Notes: generated by a model from the sequence alone, not told the origin. A stretch of DNA of 64,000 bases from Caulobacter sp. X (GCF_002742635.1 NZ_PEGF01000002.1:558001-622000), one strand, 5' to 3'; counted from the first letter of the stretch, positions 37,920 through 55,580 are shown. Numbers and translations: made by a program.

Positions 37920-39266
37920 CTACCGCATCGCCGCCTTAATCCTCGCCGCCATCGCCTCCAGGTCCTTCGGATCGGCCGGGGCGTTCTCGGCCAGGTAGGC
38001 GGGCTTGCCGGCGATGCGGGGGATCACGTGGACGTGCAGGTGCGGCACGCTTTGGCCGACGCCGTTGTTCTGGATGATCATGAAGCCTTCCAGCCCCAGG
38101 GCCTCGACCTCGGCGCGGCCGACGCGCTGGACGACGGCCATCACCTTGGCGAGGTCGGCGGGGTCCATCTCCAGGATGTTGCGGGCCTTGGAGGTCTTGG
38201 AGATCACCAGCACGTGGCCGGCCTCCATCGGCGCGCGGTCCATGAAGGCCAGGACGTCGGCGTCCTCATAGACCTTGTAGGCCGGCAACTCGCCCCGGAT
38301 GATCTTGGCGAAGGGGTTGTTCTCGTCATAGGCGGCGGCCAGCGGGATGCGGGCGCCGGCGGGCGTGATGCTCGGGTCGAAGCGGCCCAGCCAGCGCAGG
38401 ATCTCGCTGGAGAGCGCGATGCGCGAGTCCGAGAAGCTGTGGTCGGTCGGGTACTGGGCCTCGACGACCGTGTCGGGATGGGCCTCGCGGGCCGCCTTGG
38501 CGACGGCGTCGGTCATCTGGCCGATGCCGCGCTCGGCGCCGATCATCAGCACGGGGCGGGCGGCGATGGTCCGCGACAGGGCGGCCAGATCCAGCTTGGC
38601 CCGGTCGCGCCCGACCTCGGCGATCAGGGCCTCGGGGCTGGTCCCGGCCAGCGGCGCGGTGTCGGGGCGGATGTCCTCGGCCAGGGCCTTGGGGGCGAGG
38701 TGGACGAAGCGCGGGTCGCCGCCGATGTCCCAGGCGTCGAGCAGGATGGTCCCGGCCACGGCCGACGGGCGCGCGGCCGAGGCGCTGGCGGCCATGAACC
38801 CGCCCATGCTGTGGCCGGCGACGACGATCCGCTTGGGGTCGATCCGGTACTTGGCGACGTTGGCGGGGGCGGTGAGAAAATCGACGGCGGCTTCGGCGTC
38901 GGTCCGCGCATGGGCGAAGCTGAACGCCCCCTGGCTGCCCCACGATCCGCGATAGTTGATCCGCAGCACGTTCCAGCCGGCCCGGCGGACCGCCTGCATC
39001 AGGTCGACATTGGTCTCGTTGCCGGGAAAGCCGTGCAGGAACAGCATCGTCGGATGCGGTTTGTCGCCGGACGCGACGTACATCACCGCGTTGATCTTGG
39101 CGCCCTGCACGTCGATCTGGAACGCGGCGAGGTTGGCCGGATGGGCCTTGTCGGCGGGCGGATCGGCGACCACGGCCCTGGGCGTCGGCGGCCCCTTCAG
39201 CTCGGCGAAGGCCGGCGCGGCGAAGGCCAGGACAAGCGCGGTCAGGGCGGCGGTGAGGCGGTTCAT
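37920..39266 (-). CDS. exported alpha/beta-hydrolase fused to a HIT domain
   Basis: The 448-residue frame begins with a signal peptide (MNRLTAALTALVLAFAAPAFA), then an alpha/beta-hydrolase domain (about residues 35-305) with HGFPGNE, nucleophile S153 in GHSMGG and a late His in TDHSFSD. From Y313 it is a complete HIT domain (YDENNPFAKIIRGELPAYKV; H409-L-H411-V-H413, where H411 is the expected nucleophile). Most HIT proteins are separate cytoplasmic nucleotide hydrolases or transferases of about 140 residues. No in-frame ATG, GTG or TTG precedes YDENNPF within reach, so the HIT part seems translatable only as a fusion. No SD is seen before the first ATG. Confidence 0.82.
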   Translation of the reverse strand: MNRLTAALTALVLAFAAPAFAELKGPPTPRAVVADPPADKAHPANLAAFQIDVQGAKINAVMYVASGDKPHPTMLFLHGFPGNETNVDLMQAVRRAGWNVLRINYRGSWGSQGAFSFAHARTDAEAAVDFLTAPANVAKYRIDPKRIVVAGHSMGGFMAASASAARPSAVAGTILLDAWDIGGDPRFVHLAPKALAEDIRPDTAPLAGTSPEALIAEVGRDRAKLDLAALSRTIAARPVLMIGAERGIGQMTDAVAKAAREAHPDTVVEAQYPTDHSFSDSRIALSSEILRWLGRFDPSITPAGARIPLAAAYDENNPFAKIIRGELPAYKVYEDADVLAFMDRAPMEAGHVLVISKTSKARNILEMDPADLAKVMAVVQRVGRAEVEALGLEGFMIIQNNGVGQSVPHLHVHVIPRIAGKPAYLAENAPADPKDLEAMAARIKAAMR

Positions 39267-39335
39267 GGGGGCGAGGGTCCGGCTGTTTTGGGCGAGCTTA
39301 AGCTGTAAGCGGCGGCGATGACACGTCCTGTCAGC

Positions 39336-39475
39336 AGCGCCCCCTCCGTCTCGTCGCTTCGCGCCGATCCACCTCCCCCGCAAGCGGGGCAGGAGGAGGT
39401 TGATCTTCCTCACCCGTGCAACGGGGGAGGTGGCGCGCGGCGTAGCCGCGTGACGGAGGGGGCGCTGCCGCGAAG
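39336..39475. repeat. inverted repeat doublet upstream of rplJ
   Basis: CAGCGCCCCCTCCGTC with a downstream CCACCTCCCCC forms one unit; about 70 bases later GGGGGAGGTGG followed by GACGGAGGGGGCGCTG is its inverted copy. It is another repeat family arranged as a doublet, in the gap before the rplJ leader. Confidence 0.75.
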
Positions 39476-39481
39476 CCCCTG

Positions 39482-39791
39482 TTGAATTCCCGCCAATCTT
39501 CGTCTATACGGCCCGCCTCTTCGACGGAGTCCGCTCCGCTGGAGAACCTGTTTGAGAACTGCGGGGCGTGGGGTCACCAACGCCGTAACCGGGGAAGAGC
39601 CCTTCCTCGCCGTCGGGAGACAGGGATAGAGACGCCAAGTCCTCCTGCTCGTGGCTTCAGCCCGAGACCGGAGCGCGGCTGACTTTCCTTGGAACAGGCA
39701 TATGCGACTCGCACGCGGGAGCAATTCCGCATGGGTTTCGCATCTGGCTGCCGGAATGGTCCGGCCGCTGCTAACTGAGTAGGAGACCGCA
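39482..39791 (+). promoter_or_regulatory. rplJ-rplL promoter and L10 leader
   Basis: TTGAAT (39482-39487) and TATACG (39505-39510), 17 bases apart, form a plausible promoter. The roughly 270-base leader is long and can fold into several hairpins (for example GGAGTCCGCTCCGCTGGAG). In many bacteria L10 bound with L7/L12 represses its own message at such a leader; the match to that RNA family was not tested. Confidence 0.55.
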
Positions 39792-40310
39792 ATGGACCGC
39801 GCTCAAAAGCAGGAGTCGATTGAATCGCTGAAAAGCGTGTTCAACGACGCCGGCGCTGTCGTCGTGACCCACTACATGGGTCTGACCGTTGCGGAAATGA
39901 CCGACCTTCGTCTTCGCCTCCGCAAGGAAGGCGCCGCGATCAAGGTTGTGAAGAACACCCTGGCCCTCAAGGCTCTGGACGGCAAGCTCGGCGACAAGGG
40001 CGAAAAGCTCTTCACCGGCCCGGTCGCCATCGCCTACGGCCCGGACGCTGTCTCGGCCGCCAAGGTCGCGGTCGCGTACGCCAAGGAAAACGACAAGTTC
40101 AAGCTCGTCGGTGGCGTCCTCGATCAGACCAACGTGCTGGACGAAGCTGGCGTGCGCGCTCTGGCGACCCTGCCGTCGCTGGACGAACTGCGTGGCAAGC
40201 TCATCGGCCTCATCCAGGCTCCGGCGACCAAGATCGCTGGCGTCCTGCAGGCCCCGGCTGGCCAGCTGGCTCGCGTTTTCAACGCCTACGCGACCAAAGA
40301 CGCCGCGTAA
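39792..40310 (+). CDS. rplJ: 50S ribosomal protein L10
   Basis: L10 anchors the L7/L12 stalk to the large subunit. The 172-residue protein has the usual start (MDRAQKQESIESLKSVFNDA), VVTHYMGLTVAEMTDLR, VVKNTLALKAL and the C-terminal helix that binds L7/L12 dimers. rplL follows 44 bases on. Confidence 0.98.
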   Translation: MDRAQKQESIESLKSVFNDAGAVVVTHYMGLTVAEMTDLRLRLRKEGAAIKVVKNTLALKALDGKLGDKGEKLFTGPVAIAYGPDAVSAAKVAVAYAKENDKFKLVGGVLDQTNVLDEAGVRALATLPSLDELRGKLIGLIQAPATKIAGVLQAPAGQLARVFNAYATKDAA

Positions 40311-40354
40311 CGGTCATCCCCGCATCTATCCCAATCTCTCTAAGGAACTGACAC

Positions 40355-40738
40355 ATGTCCAAGCTCGAAAAGCTGGTTGAAGAACTGTCCACCCTGTCGG
40401 TGCTGGAAGCCGCCGAACTGTCGAAGCTGCTGGAAGAAAAGTGGGGCGTCTCGGCCGCCGCTCCGGTCGCCGTCGCCGCTGCTGGTCCGGCCGCCGCTGG
40501 CCCGGCCGAAGCTGCTGAAGAGCAAACCGAGTTCACCGTCGTCCTGGTCGACGGCGGCGACAAGAAGATCAACGTGATCAAGGAAGTCCGTGGCGTCCGT
40601 CCGGACCTCGGCCTGAAGGAAGCCAAGGACCTGGTCGAAGGCGCTCCGCAGAACGTCGTCGAGAACGTCTCGAAGCAACAAGCCGAAGAGATCTCGAAGA
40701 AGCTCACGGAAGCCGGCGCCAAGATCCAAATCAAGTAA
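40355..40738 (+). CDS. rplL: 50S ribosomal protein L7/L12
   Basis: L7/L12 is the flexible stalk protein that recruits translational GTPases. The 127-residue protein has an N-terminal dimer helix, an Ala/Pro hinge ([17 protein letters not shown]) and the conserved C-terminal domain ([34 protein letters not shown]). AAGGA precedes the ATG. Confidence 0.98.
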   Translation: MSKLEKLVEELSTLSVLEAAELSKLLEEKWGVSAAAPVAVAAAGPAAAGPAEAAEEQTEFTVVLVDGGDKKINVIKEVRGVRPDLGLKEAKDLVEGAPQNVVENVSKQQAEEISKKLTEAGAKIQIK

Positions 40739-40788
40739 TTCGGTCCCGGCGCTCGCCGGGAACCGGGTTCCTTTTGGACCTGCCGAAG

Positions 40789-40825
40789 CGGCCTCGGAGG
40801 GAAACCTCCGGGGCCGTTTTCTTTT
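40789..40825 (+). terminator. rho-independent terminator after rplL
   Basis: CGGCCTCGGAGG pairs with CCTCCGGGGCCG around a GAAA tetraloop, then TTTTCTTTT. It marks a transcript end between rplL and rpoB; an upstream CCCGGCG/GCCGGG hairpin adds to it. Confidence 0.88.
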
Positions 40826-40889
40826 GGGGCTCGCGCTGGAAAGGCGTAGCTTGCTTTGGCAGGCTTCGGACGTTCTGGAGACGTCGCCG

Positions 40890-41084
40890 ATGAACGGCTG
40901 GTACGACGATTTCGGCTTCTACCACGGGCCCCGCGATCCCCGACTTATCGTGCCCAAGCGCATTCCGATCATGGGCTGGACGATCAACGTCTCCCACCCG
41001 AAAGCGCCGTTGCTGGTGCTGCTGACCTGCGGGGCGATCGGGTTGGGGATTTTGGCTCAGGTGTTGTTTCAGGCGGGGCGGTGA
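40890..41084 (+). CDS. small membrane protein, DUF5808-like
   Basis: A 64-residue protein. The N-terminal half (YHGPRDPRLIVPKRIPIMGWTIN) resembles the DUF5808 motif and is followed by one hydrophobic segment (about residues 40-60). The ATG at 40890 follows GGAG; a longer frame from 40824 overlaps the terminator. Function unknown. Confidence 0.7.
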   Translation: MNGWYDDFGFYHGPRDPRLIVPKRIPIMGWTINVSHPKAPLLVLLTCGAIGLGILAQVLFQAGR

Positions 41085-41100
41085 GAGGCGGGGGCGATGT

Positions 41101-41215
41101 CTCCCTCTCCCATGGGGAGAGGGTAGGGTGAGGGGGTACGGCGGTGGGCCTTGTAATCCCTCACCCTCCCACCGCTTCGCGGCGGGCCCCGCCCTCTCCC
41201 GCCGGGAGAGGGTTT
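41101..41215. repeat. REP-like inverted doublet after the DUF5808-like gene
   Basis: A forward partial unit (CCCTCTCCC-atg-GGGAGAGGG, TAGGGTGAGGG; 41101-41135) faces a reverse full unit (41157-41215) with CACCCTCCCACCGC, GGGCCC and CCCTCTCCC/GGGAGAGGG parts. Confidence 0.75.
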
Positions 41216-41255
41216 TGCAGTTGCGCTCTGTCCCATTTCGCCCGAAGCCAGGGGC

Positions 41256-42287
41256 ATGAACCGCAGAGACCTCATCCTGACCGGCGCCGCCGCCCTGGCC
41301 TCTGGCGCCGCCTCGCCCGCCTTCGCCGCGCCGGGGCTCGGCGGCATCCGCATCCCGGCCTCCGCCACCGACAGCGAGTTGCGCGGCCTCTCGCCGACCG
41401 GCGGCAAGACCTACTGGGCCTCGGGCTCCAAGGGCTGGATCATCCGAGGCGAGGACGAGCGGCAGGATCCGATGCGGATCGTCGGGGCCGAGGCGCTGGA
41501 CTTCCGGGGGCTGCACGCCTTTTCCGACGACCACGTGCTGGCGATGAGCGCCGGGCCGGGCGACGCCTCGCAGCTGTGGCGCACGACCGACGGCGGCAGG
41601 CATTGGGCGCAGGTCGCGGTGAACCAGGACCCGAACGGCTTCTGGGACTCGATCGCCTTCGTCGACGATCGGCGCGGCTTCATCCTGGGCGACCCGACCG
41701 AAGGCCGCTTCACCGTGCTCTACACCGCCGACGGGGGGAAGAGCTGGGCGCGGCTGCCGCCCGAGGGCGTGCCGCCGGCCGCCGACGGGGAGGGGGCCTT
41801 CGCCGCCTCGAACGGCTGCGTCGCCATCGGCCGCCACGGCCAGGTGGCGTTCTGCACCGGCGGGGCGGGCAGGGCGCGGGTCTATTTCTCGCAAGGCGGC
41901 GGCGGGGTGTTCGTGGCGCTGGACACGCCGATCCCGGCCGACGCGCCGTCCAAGGGCGCCTTCGCCGTGGCGTTCGGCAAGCGCGGCGAGCTGTGGGTCT
42001 GCGGCGGCGACTACAAGAACCCGCGCGGCCAGGGCGTGAACCTGGCCTGGCTGGCGCCGGGCAGTATCGCCTTCCAGCCGGTGGCCGCGCCGGCGGGCTA
42101 CCTGTCGGGGATCTCGGTCAAGGGCGAGACGGTGATGGCCACGGGATTGGCGGGGACCATCGTCGCGCGCGACGGCCGGACGTTCGAGCGGGTGTCGGAA
42201 GCGCCGATGAACAGCGTGCGCCTGACCTCGAAGAAGACGGGCGTGCTGTGCGGGCCGAAGGGGACGATTGGGCTGTGGCGGGGGTGA
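41256..42287 (+). CDS. exported beta-propeller (BNR/YCF48-like) protein
   Basis: The 343-residue protein has a Tat-like N-terminus (MNRRDLILTGAAALASGAASPAFA) and repeated Gly/Asp/Trp segments (LWRTTDGGRHWAQV, LYTADGGKSWARL, WVCGGDY) with SxDxGxxW-type Asp boxes, as in BNR/YCF48-like propellers. This suggests an exported binding or assembly protein; there is no sialidase active site. It ends 35 bases before the next gene. Confidence 0.8.
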   Translation: MNRRDLILTGAAALASGAASPAFAAPGLGGIRIPASATDSELRGLSPTGGKTYWASGSKGWIIRGEDERQDPMRIVGAEALDFRGLHAFSDDHVLAMSAGPGDASQLWRTTDGGRHWAQVAVNQDPNGFWDSIAFVDDRRGFILGDPTEGRFTVLYTADGGKSWARLPPEGVPPAADGEGAFAASNGCVAIGRHGQVAFCTGGAGRARVYFSQGGGGVFVALDTPIPADAPSKGAFAVAFGKRGELWVCGGDYKNPRGQGVNLAWLAPGSIAFQPVAAPAGYLSGISVKGETVMATGLAGTIVARDGRTFERVSEAPMNSVRLTSKKTGVLCGPKGTIGLWRG

Positions 42288-42322
42288 TGGGAACCTCTCC
42301 CCACCGCCCGCGTTCACTCCAC

Positions 42323-42481
42323 ATGCTCAAGCTCGCCGGCATCCTGCTCGCTCTGATGATCCTGTTCGGGATCCTTGGTTTCGTGGTCAATGTGGCCGGC
42401 GCCATCACCAAGGCGGCGTTCTTCGTCTGCCTGATCGCCCTGGCGGTCTCGTTGGTGATGAAGGCGATGAAGAAGGCCTGA
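42323..42481 (+). CDS. small membrane protein, DUF1328-like
   Basis: A 52-residue protein of two hydrophobic helices (about residues 4-26 and 31-46) around VNVAGAITKAAFF, ending in MKAMKKA. The arrangement resembles DUF1328 (two helices, GxxG-IA-A...LFF). Probably inner membrane. It lies too close to its neighbour for a separate long promoter. Confidence 0.62.
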   Translation: MLKLAGILLALMILFGILGFVVNVAGAITKAAFFVCLIALAVSLVMKAMKKA

Positions 42482-42831
42482 TCGCTTTCCGCCGCCCCGG
42501 TCTGACGGGGGCGGAAACTTGGCTGGGGATGCGTTGATCCAACGCATTTACGCCCGCTAACGAATCCCCCTTTCCTTCCGCGCCTCCATCCCCTATATCC
42601 CCGCGTTCACGATTACATCGGCGGAGCGCTTTGTCGCGTCCGTATGTACGCCCCGAGGCGCGGTCAGCCGCCCTCCGACCAGCGCGAAGGGGCGCCCGTC
42701 AGGCTTCCGGTCCCGGTCGCCCGGCAGGGGAATTCCAGCGTCCGCGGCTCTCCGAGCAGGAGAGAAGCGAGGGTGGACGCCAAGGCAATTCGAACTCACG
42801 CGCGGACTCCATCCGCGCCCAGGGAAAACAC
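42482..42831 (+). promoter_or_regulatory. rpoB leader with candidate promoter
   Basis: The 350 bases contain a GC-rich hairpin (CGCCCC...GGGGGCG, about 42492-42513) and a possible promoter: TTGATCC (42534-42540) and GCTAACGA (42556-42563), close to the Caulobacter housekeeping pattern. The remaining leader of about 260 bases has no convincing gene and could carry autogenous control. Confidence 0.4.
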
Positions 42832-46902
<4,071 letters not shown>

Positions 46903-46911
46903 TCCGGATCT

Positions 46912-46940
46912 CCCTCTCCCGCCTGACGGCGGGGGAGGGG
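46912..46940. repeat. REP-like hairpin between rpoB and rpoC
   Basis: CCCTCTCCCGCC, TGAC, GGCGGGGGAGGGG forms a 12-bp hairpin 9 bases after the rpoB stop. It has no T tract, so it is probably not a strong terminator; it may stabilise or attenuate the mRNA. Confidence 0.7.
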
Positions 46941-47001
46941 CCTCCTTTCAGCCCTCTCCGACTTACGAATTTTCGCGGGAAATCCCGCAGAAGGAACCAA
47001 G

Positions 47002-51192
<4,191 letters not shown>

Positions 51193-51216
51193 GCCTTCTG
51201 GCTTATGGATTAACGG

Positions 51217-51246
51217 AAAGGCCCGGGAGCGATCCCGGGCCTTTTT
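51217..51246 (+). terminator. rho-independent terminator after rpoC
   Basis: AAAGGCCCGGGA, GCGA, TCCCGGGCCTTT is a perfect 12-bp stem with tetraloop and a T tail. It ends the rpoBC transcript. Confidence 0.92.
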
Positions 51247-51260
51247 CGTTGCGCGCGCTA

Positions 51261-51320
51261 GAAACCCTCTCCCAACGGGAGAGGGCTGGGCCCATCGCGT
51301 AGCGATGGGAGGGTGAGGAG
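51261..51320. repeat. REP-like unit after rpoC
   Basis: GAAACCCTCTCCC-aac-GGGAGAGGG, then GGGCCC, then CATCGCGTAGCGATG hairpin and GGGAGGGTGAGGAG, the same order as the family elsewhere. Confidence 0.78.
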
Positions 51321-51396
51321 CAGGGCTGGGAGGCGGACGTTGCTCCCGGCGACCTTGAGGCGTAGCGTTGCTGGTATGAGTTCCGGAGGACCGCAC

Positions 51397-51573
51397 ATGT
51401 TTCCGATGTGGGTGTATCTCGCCGTAGCACTCGCGATTGGGGGAGGGGCCTTCGCCCTGGCGCAGTTCGCTGAAGGGCTCGGCGTCATGTTCGTTATAGG
51501 AGCGACCACGATGTGGATCGCCTTTTCCGCCTACCGCGCCGCGAAAAGACGCCCACGGTGCGGGCCCCGCTGA
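51397..51573 (+). CDS. small two-helix membrane protein
   Basis: A 58-residue product with two hydrophobic segments (about residues 4-22 and 27-44) and a basic tail (RAAKRRPRCGPR). GGAGGA lies 7 bases before the ATG at 51397, so this start is chosen over 51376. No family recognised. Confidence 0.55.
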   Translation: MFPMWVYLAVALAIGGGAFALAQFAEGLGVMFVIGATTMWIAFSAYRAAKRRPRCGPR

Positions 51574-51597
51574 CCTCCCTTCGCGGCTCTTACCCCC

Positions 51598-52548
51598 TCA
51601 AACACACCCCATCGCCCGAAGCGTCTCGCGCACCGCCAGGTCCAGCGGCGTGTGCGGCTCGCTGCCCAGCCGCGCCGCCAGCCGGGTCCCGTCCAGCCGA
51701 ACCGGGCGCTTCCAGAGATAGCGCATCTCCATCATCTCCCTCGGGGTCTCGGCGAACAGCGCCACGAGGCGCAGCAGCGCCCACGGCAGCGGCTTGATCC
51801 GCACGGCCGGCTCTCCCAGCGCCCGGACGACGGCCGCGATCATCGCCGTCCCGTCCGGGTCCCAGTGGCCGGCCATGTGGAAGCGGGCGAAGGGCTCGAG
51901 GTCGTCCTGTTCGAGCAGTCGGACCATGGTCTCGGCCACGTCGGGCAGATAGGCCCACTGGTGGCCGACGCCGGAGGTGTTCGGGTCCTGGATCGCCTTG
52001 GGCCGCGCGCCCGGCTGGACGATCCCCTGGCTGAACCAGTTGTTGGCGGCGCGGGGGCCGAAGTAGTCGCCGGCCCGGACGATCAGCGTCCTCGCCTCTC
52101 CCGACCGCGCGGCGTCTTCCAGGCGACGCTCAAGCTCGACCCGGATCGCGCCCTTGCGGGTCGTGGGATTTTGCGGCGCGTCCTCGCCGATCAGGGCCGG
52201 GGCGTCGGGGCCGTAGTTGTAGACCGTGCCCGGCAGCACCACGCGGGCGCCGTGGGCGCGGGCGGCGGCCAGGCTGTTGTCGATCATCGGCAGCACCAGC
52301 TGGCCCCAGTTGCGGTAGCCGGGCGGATTGACCGCGTGGACGATCACGCAGGCGCCCTGGGCGGCCTCGACCACGTCCTCGCGCACCATGGCGTCGCCGA
52401 CGTGGCAGTCCATCCCCGGCAGCCGGCCGGCCGCCTCGACGCTCCGGCTCAGCGCCCTCACCGTCCAGCCGCCGGCCAGCAGCCGCCGCGCCATCGTCCC
52501 GCCGATCCCGCCCGTCGCCCCGAGCACCAAAGCCGTCTTGCCGTTCAT
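51598..52548 (-). CDS. NAD(P)-dependent epimerase/dehydratase-like SDR protein
   Basis: The 316-residue protein has the N-terminal GATGGIG dinucleotide motif (MNGKTALVLGATGGIGGTMA), VLPGTVYNYGPDAP with the SDR-type Tyr, and an atypical/extended SDR C-terminus. GGAGG precedes the chosen ATG. It is divergent from a LysR gene over 88 bases and is its most likely target. Substrate unknown. Confidence 0.85.
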   Translation of the reverse strand: MNGKTALVLGATGGIGGTMARRLLAGGWTVRALSRSVEAAGRLPGMDCHVGDAMVREDVVEAAQGACVIVHAVNPPGYRNWGQLVLPMIDNSLAAARAHGARVVLPGTVYNYGPDAPALIGEDAPQNPTTRKGAIRVELERRLEDAARSGEARTLIVRAGDYFGPRAANNWFSQGIVQPGARPKAIQDPNTSGVGHQWAYLPDVAETMVRLLEQDDLEPFARFHMAGHWDPDGTAMIAAVVRALGEPAVRIKPLPWALLRLVALFAETPREMMEMRYLWKRPVRLDGTRLAARLGSEPHTPLDLAVRETLRAMGCV

Positions 52549-52636
52549 GTTCGCCTCCATTTGCGTGAGGCCAAGATGGCGGAGCGCTATCCGTTCATAA
52601 ATTGCGGAACTTCTTAGGTCTGATATACGAAAATAG

Positions 52637-53524
52637 ATGAACATGGCCGATCCGAGCTGGGACCTCTTCCGCACCTTCGCCTTCGTGCTGCGCGAGGGCT
52701 CGCTGTCGGGCGCGGCGCGGGCCCTGGGCATGACCCAGCCCAGCGTCGCCCGCCACATCGACGCCCTGGAGGCGGCGGTCGGGGCCAAGCTGTTCGTGCG
52801 CTCGCAGCGCGGCCTGTCGCCGACCGACCGGGGCCTGGCCTTGCGCCCCCACGCCGAGAGCCTGGTCGCCACCTCGGCGGCGCTGATGCGCGCGGCGTCG
52901 GGGACCGAAGACGTCTCCGGAACCGTGCGGATCACCGCCAGCGAGGTGGTCGCCGCCGAGCATCTGCCGCCCATCCTGGCCCAGCTGCGCCGCGCCCATC
53001 CGGGCCTCTCGATCGAACTCGCGCCGTCCAACGCGGTCACCGACCTTTTGCAGCGTCAGGCCGACATCGCCGTGCGGATGGTCGCGCCGGCTCAGCAGGC
53101 GCTCGTGGCGCGCAAGGTCGGAGCGGTGACGGTGGGCTTCCACGCCCGTCGCGACTATCTGGCCGCGCGCGGGACGCCGCGGACGATGGATGAGCTGCTG
53201 ACCCACGACCTGATCGGCATGGACACCGAGACGCCGGCGATCCGCGCCGTGCTGCAGCGGTATCCGGGCCTGACGCGGGACGCGTTCGCGCTGCGGGTCG
53301 ACAGCGACCTGGCCCAACTGGCGGCGATCCGCGCCGGTTACGGCATCGGCTTCTGCCAGGTCGAGATCGCCCGCCGCGAGCCGGACCTGGTCCGGGTCGC
53401 GCCGGACCTGTTCAGCCTGGAGTTCCCGCTCTGGATCGCCATGCACGAGGACCTGCGCGGCGGCGCCCGCTATCGCGCGGTGTTCGACGCGCTGGCGGAG
53501 GGACTGGGGCGGGTGGGGGGTTAG
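52637..53524 (+). CDS. LysR family transcriptional regulator
   Basis: The 295-residue protein has the winged HTH (WDLFRTFAFVLREGSLSGAARALGMTQPSVARHIDALE) and an effector domain. It is of the subgroup often found divergent from single SDR or oxidoreductase genes. It probably controls the neighbouring SDR gene; ligand unknown. Confidence 0.92.
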   Translation: MNMADPSWDLFRTFAFVLREGSLSGAARALGMTQPSVARHIDALEAAVGAKLFVRSQRGLSPTDRGLALRPHAESLVATSAALMRAASGTEDVSGTVRITASEVVAAEHLPPILAQLRRAHPGLSIELAPSNAVTDLLQRQADIAVRMVAPAQQALVARKVGAVTVGFHARRDYLAARGTPRTMDELLTHDLIGMDTETPAIRAVLQRYPGLTRDAFALRVDSDLAQLAAIRAGYGIGFCQVEIARREPDLVRVAPDLFSLEFPLWIAMHEDLRGGARYRAVFDALAEGLGRVGG

Positions 53525-53528
53525 AGAA

Positions 53529-53712
53529 ATCCCTCTCTTCGGAGAGAGGGAGGGGCCCGCGCCGCAGGCGTGGGAGGGTGAGTGGATAGGCGGAACCGGT
53601 GGACAATTTCGTGGGGCTAGGCGCTGGGCGCCGGCGCGCCGGCCGAGGGGGAGGCCACTCACCCTCCCAAGCTTCGCTTGGGCCCCTCCCTCTCTCTAAG
53701 AGAGAGGGATTT
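53529..53712. repeat. REPIN-like inverted doublet
   Basis: A forward unit (53529-53585) and a reverse unit (53656-53712) are separated by 70 bases, in the same orientation order as the 27.8 and 34.7 kb doublets. It fills the gap between convergent lysR and chemoreceptor genes. Confidence 0.85.
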
Positions 53713-53722
53713 CGCTACCCCC

Positions 53723-55522
53723 CTACGCCGCTCGCCGGACGCCCTGCTTCCCGCCCTCGCCCACCCGGAACCGCTGGACCAGGTCGGCCAGGCCGCGCAC
53801 CTCGGCCAGCAGGGCCTGGCTGGACGCGGCCGAACGGCTGGCCATGGCCGTGGTGTGCTGGGTGCCCTGGTCCATGCTGTTGACGGCCGTGTTGACCTGG
53901 CTAAGGCCGGCGGCCTGCTCCTGAGCCGAGGCGGCGATCTCGGTGATCACCGTGCTGATCGCGCTGACCTGGCCGGCGATGCGCTGTAGGGTCTCGCCCG
54001 CCGCCCCGACCAGCGAGACGCCCGATTCCACCTGGCGCTCGGAGTCGCTGATGTGGGTCTTGATCTCCTTGGCGGCCTCGGCCGAGCGTTGGGCCAGGGC
54101 GCGGACTTCCTGGGCCACGACGGCGAAGCCTCGGCCCGCCTCGCCGGCGCGGGCGGCCTCGACCCCGGCGTTCAGGGCCAGGAGGTTGGTCTGGAACGCG
54201 ATCTCATCGATCACGGTGATGATCTGGGCGACCTGGCGGGACGAGGCCTCGATGCCGCCGATGGCCTCGACGGCCGAGGCGACGACCTCGCGCGAGCGGC
54301 CGGCTTCGCTCTGGGCCTGGCTGACGGCCTGGTAGGCCTCCTGGGCGCCGCTGGCGGTCTTGCGGACGGTGGCGGTGATTTCGTCGAGGGCGGCGGCGGT
54401 CTCCTCCAGGCTGGCGGCCTGGGCCTCGCTGCGGCGCGAGAGGTCGTCGGCGGCGTCGGCGATGCCGCCGGCTCCGGCGTTCAGGCCCGACACGGCCGAG
54501 ATCACGGCGGTCATGGCGCTCTCCAGCCCCTCGACCGCGCGGTTGAAGTCGGCGCGCAGGCCCTCGTAGTCCTCGGCGAAGGGTTCGGTCAGGCGCACGG
54601 TCAGGTCGCCGTCCGACAGGCGGTGCAGGCTGTCGGCCAGGCGGCGGACGACCTGGGCCTGGTCGGCGGCGCGGCGCGCGCCCTCGGCCCCGGCGGCTTC
54701 GCGCTCGGCCTCGGCCGAGGCGCGGGCGGAGGCGGCCTCGTCGGCCAGGCGGGTCTTTTCCAGCGCCTCGTCGCGGAAGCGATGCACGGCGTCGGCCATC
54801 AGGCCGATGTCGTCGGGACGACCGGCGAAGGGCAGCTCGACCCGCAGGTCGCCGCCCATCAGCTTGCCCATGGCGTCGCGCAGGGCGGAGAGGGGAGAAA
54901 GCTGGCGGCGGGCCATGACCACCGAGGCCCCCGCGCCGGCCGCGCCCAGCAGCACGCAGGCCAAGGCCAGCAGCCCCAGCTGGCGATAGACCGGCTGGAA
55001 GTAGTCGGCCTGCGGCACGCCCACATAGAGCACGCCGATCACCTGGCCCGAGGCGTCCTTGATCGGGTCATAGGCGACGAAGAACGGCCGGCCCAGGACC
55101 TTGGCCTCGCCGCGATAGGGCTCGCCCTTGCCCAGCACCGCGTCATAAACGGGCCCCTTGGCGAGCGCCGTGCCGACGGCGCGCGAGCCGTCCGGCTTGG
55201 TGACATTGGTGGTGATGCGCTTGTCGCCCATGAAGACGGTGGCGGTGCCGCCCACCAGGGCCTTGACCCGGTCGACGCCGTCGAAATCGCCGTTCAAGGC
55301 GTGGTCGCCGACCAGCAGCGTGTCGCCCTCGCGGCGGAACGCCTTGCCGCGCTCGCCGATCACGTCCCAGGCCACCCGCATGCTGGCCTCCTGGTTCTGC
55401 GTCGCCTCGCGGCGGGCGACGTCCAGCGAACTCTTGGCCACGATGCCCAGGACCGCGAGGGTCAGGACAAGGAAGGCCGAGGCGATGGTGAGGCTGACTT
55501 TCGCGGAGATGCTGGCGCGCAT
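53723..55522 (-). CDS. methyl-accepting chemotaxis protein with Cache-type sensor
   Basis: The 599-residue protein has a first membrane helix (about residues 8-30), a periplasmic Cache_3/Cache_2-like domain ([23 protein letters not shown]), a second helix (about 180-200), HAMP, and a long signalling coiled coil with the hairpin tip [17 protein letters not shown], where CheA and CheW bind. There is no C-terminal CheR/CheB pentapeptide. No che genes adjoin. Ligand unknown. Confidence 0.94.
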   Translation of the reverse strand: MRASISAKVSLTIASAFLVLTLAVLGIVAKSSLDVARREATQNQEASMRVAWDVIGERGKAFRREGDTLLVGDHALNGDFDGVDRVKALVGGTATVFMGDKRITTNVTKPDGSRAVGTALAKGPVYDAVLGKGEPYRGEAKVLGRPFFVAYDPIKDASGQVIGVLYVGVPQADYFQPVYRQLGLLALACVLLGAAGAGASVVMARRQLSPLSALRDAMGKLMGGDLRVELPFAGRPDDIGLMADAVHRFRDEALEKTRLADEAASARASAEAEREAAGAEGARRAADQAQVVRRLADSLHRLSDGDLTVRLTEPFAEDYEGLRADFNRAVEGLESAMTAVISAVSGLNAGAGGIADAADDLSRRSEAQAASLEETAAALDEITATVRKTASGAQEAYQAVSQAQSEAGRSREVVASAVEAIGGIEASSRQVAQIITVIDEIAFQTNLLALNAGVEAARAGEAGRGFAVVAQEVRALAQRSAEAAKEIKTHISDSERQVESGVSLVGAAGETLQRIAGQVSAISTVITEIAASAQEQAAGLSQVNTAVNSMDQGTQHTTAMASRSAASSQALLAEVRGLADLVQRFRVGEGGKQGVRRAA

Positions 55523-55580
55523 GATACCGGTCCTAAGTTCCGGATCAGAGTGGGCTTGGCGCGCTGAAAACTGATTAAGA

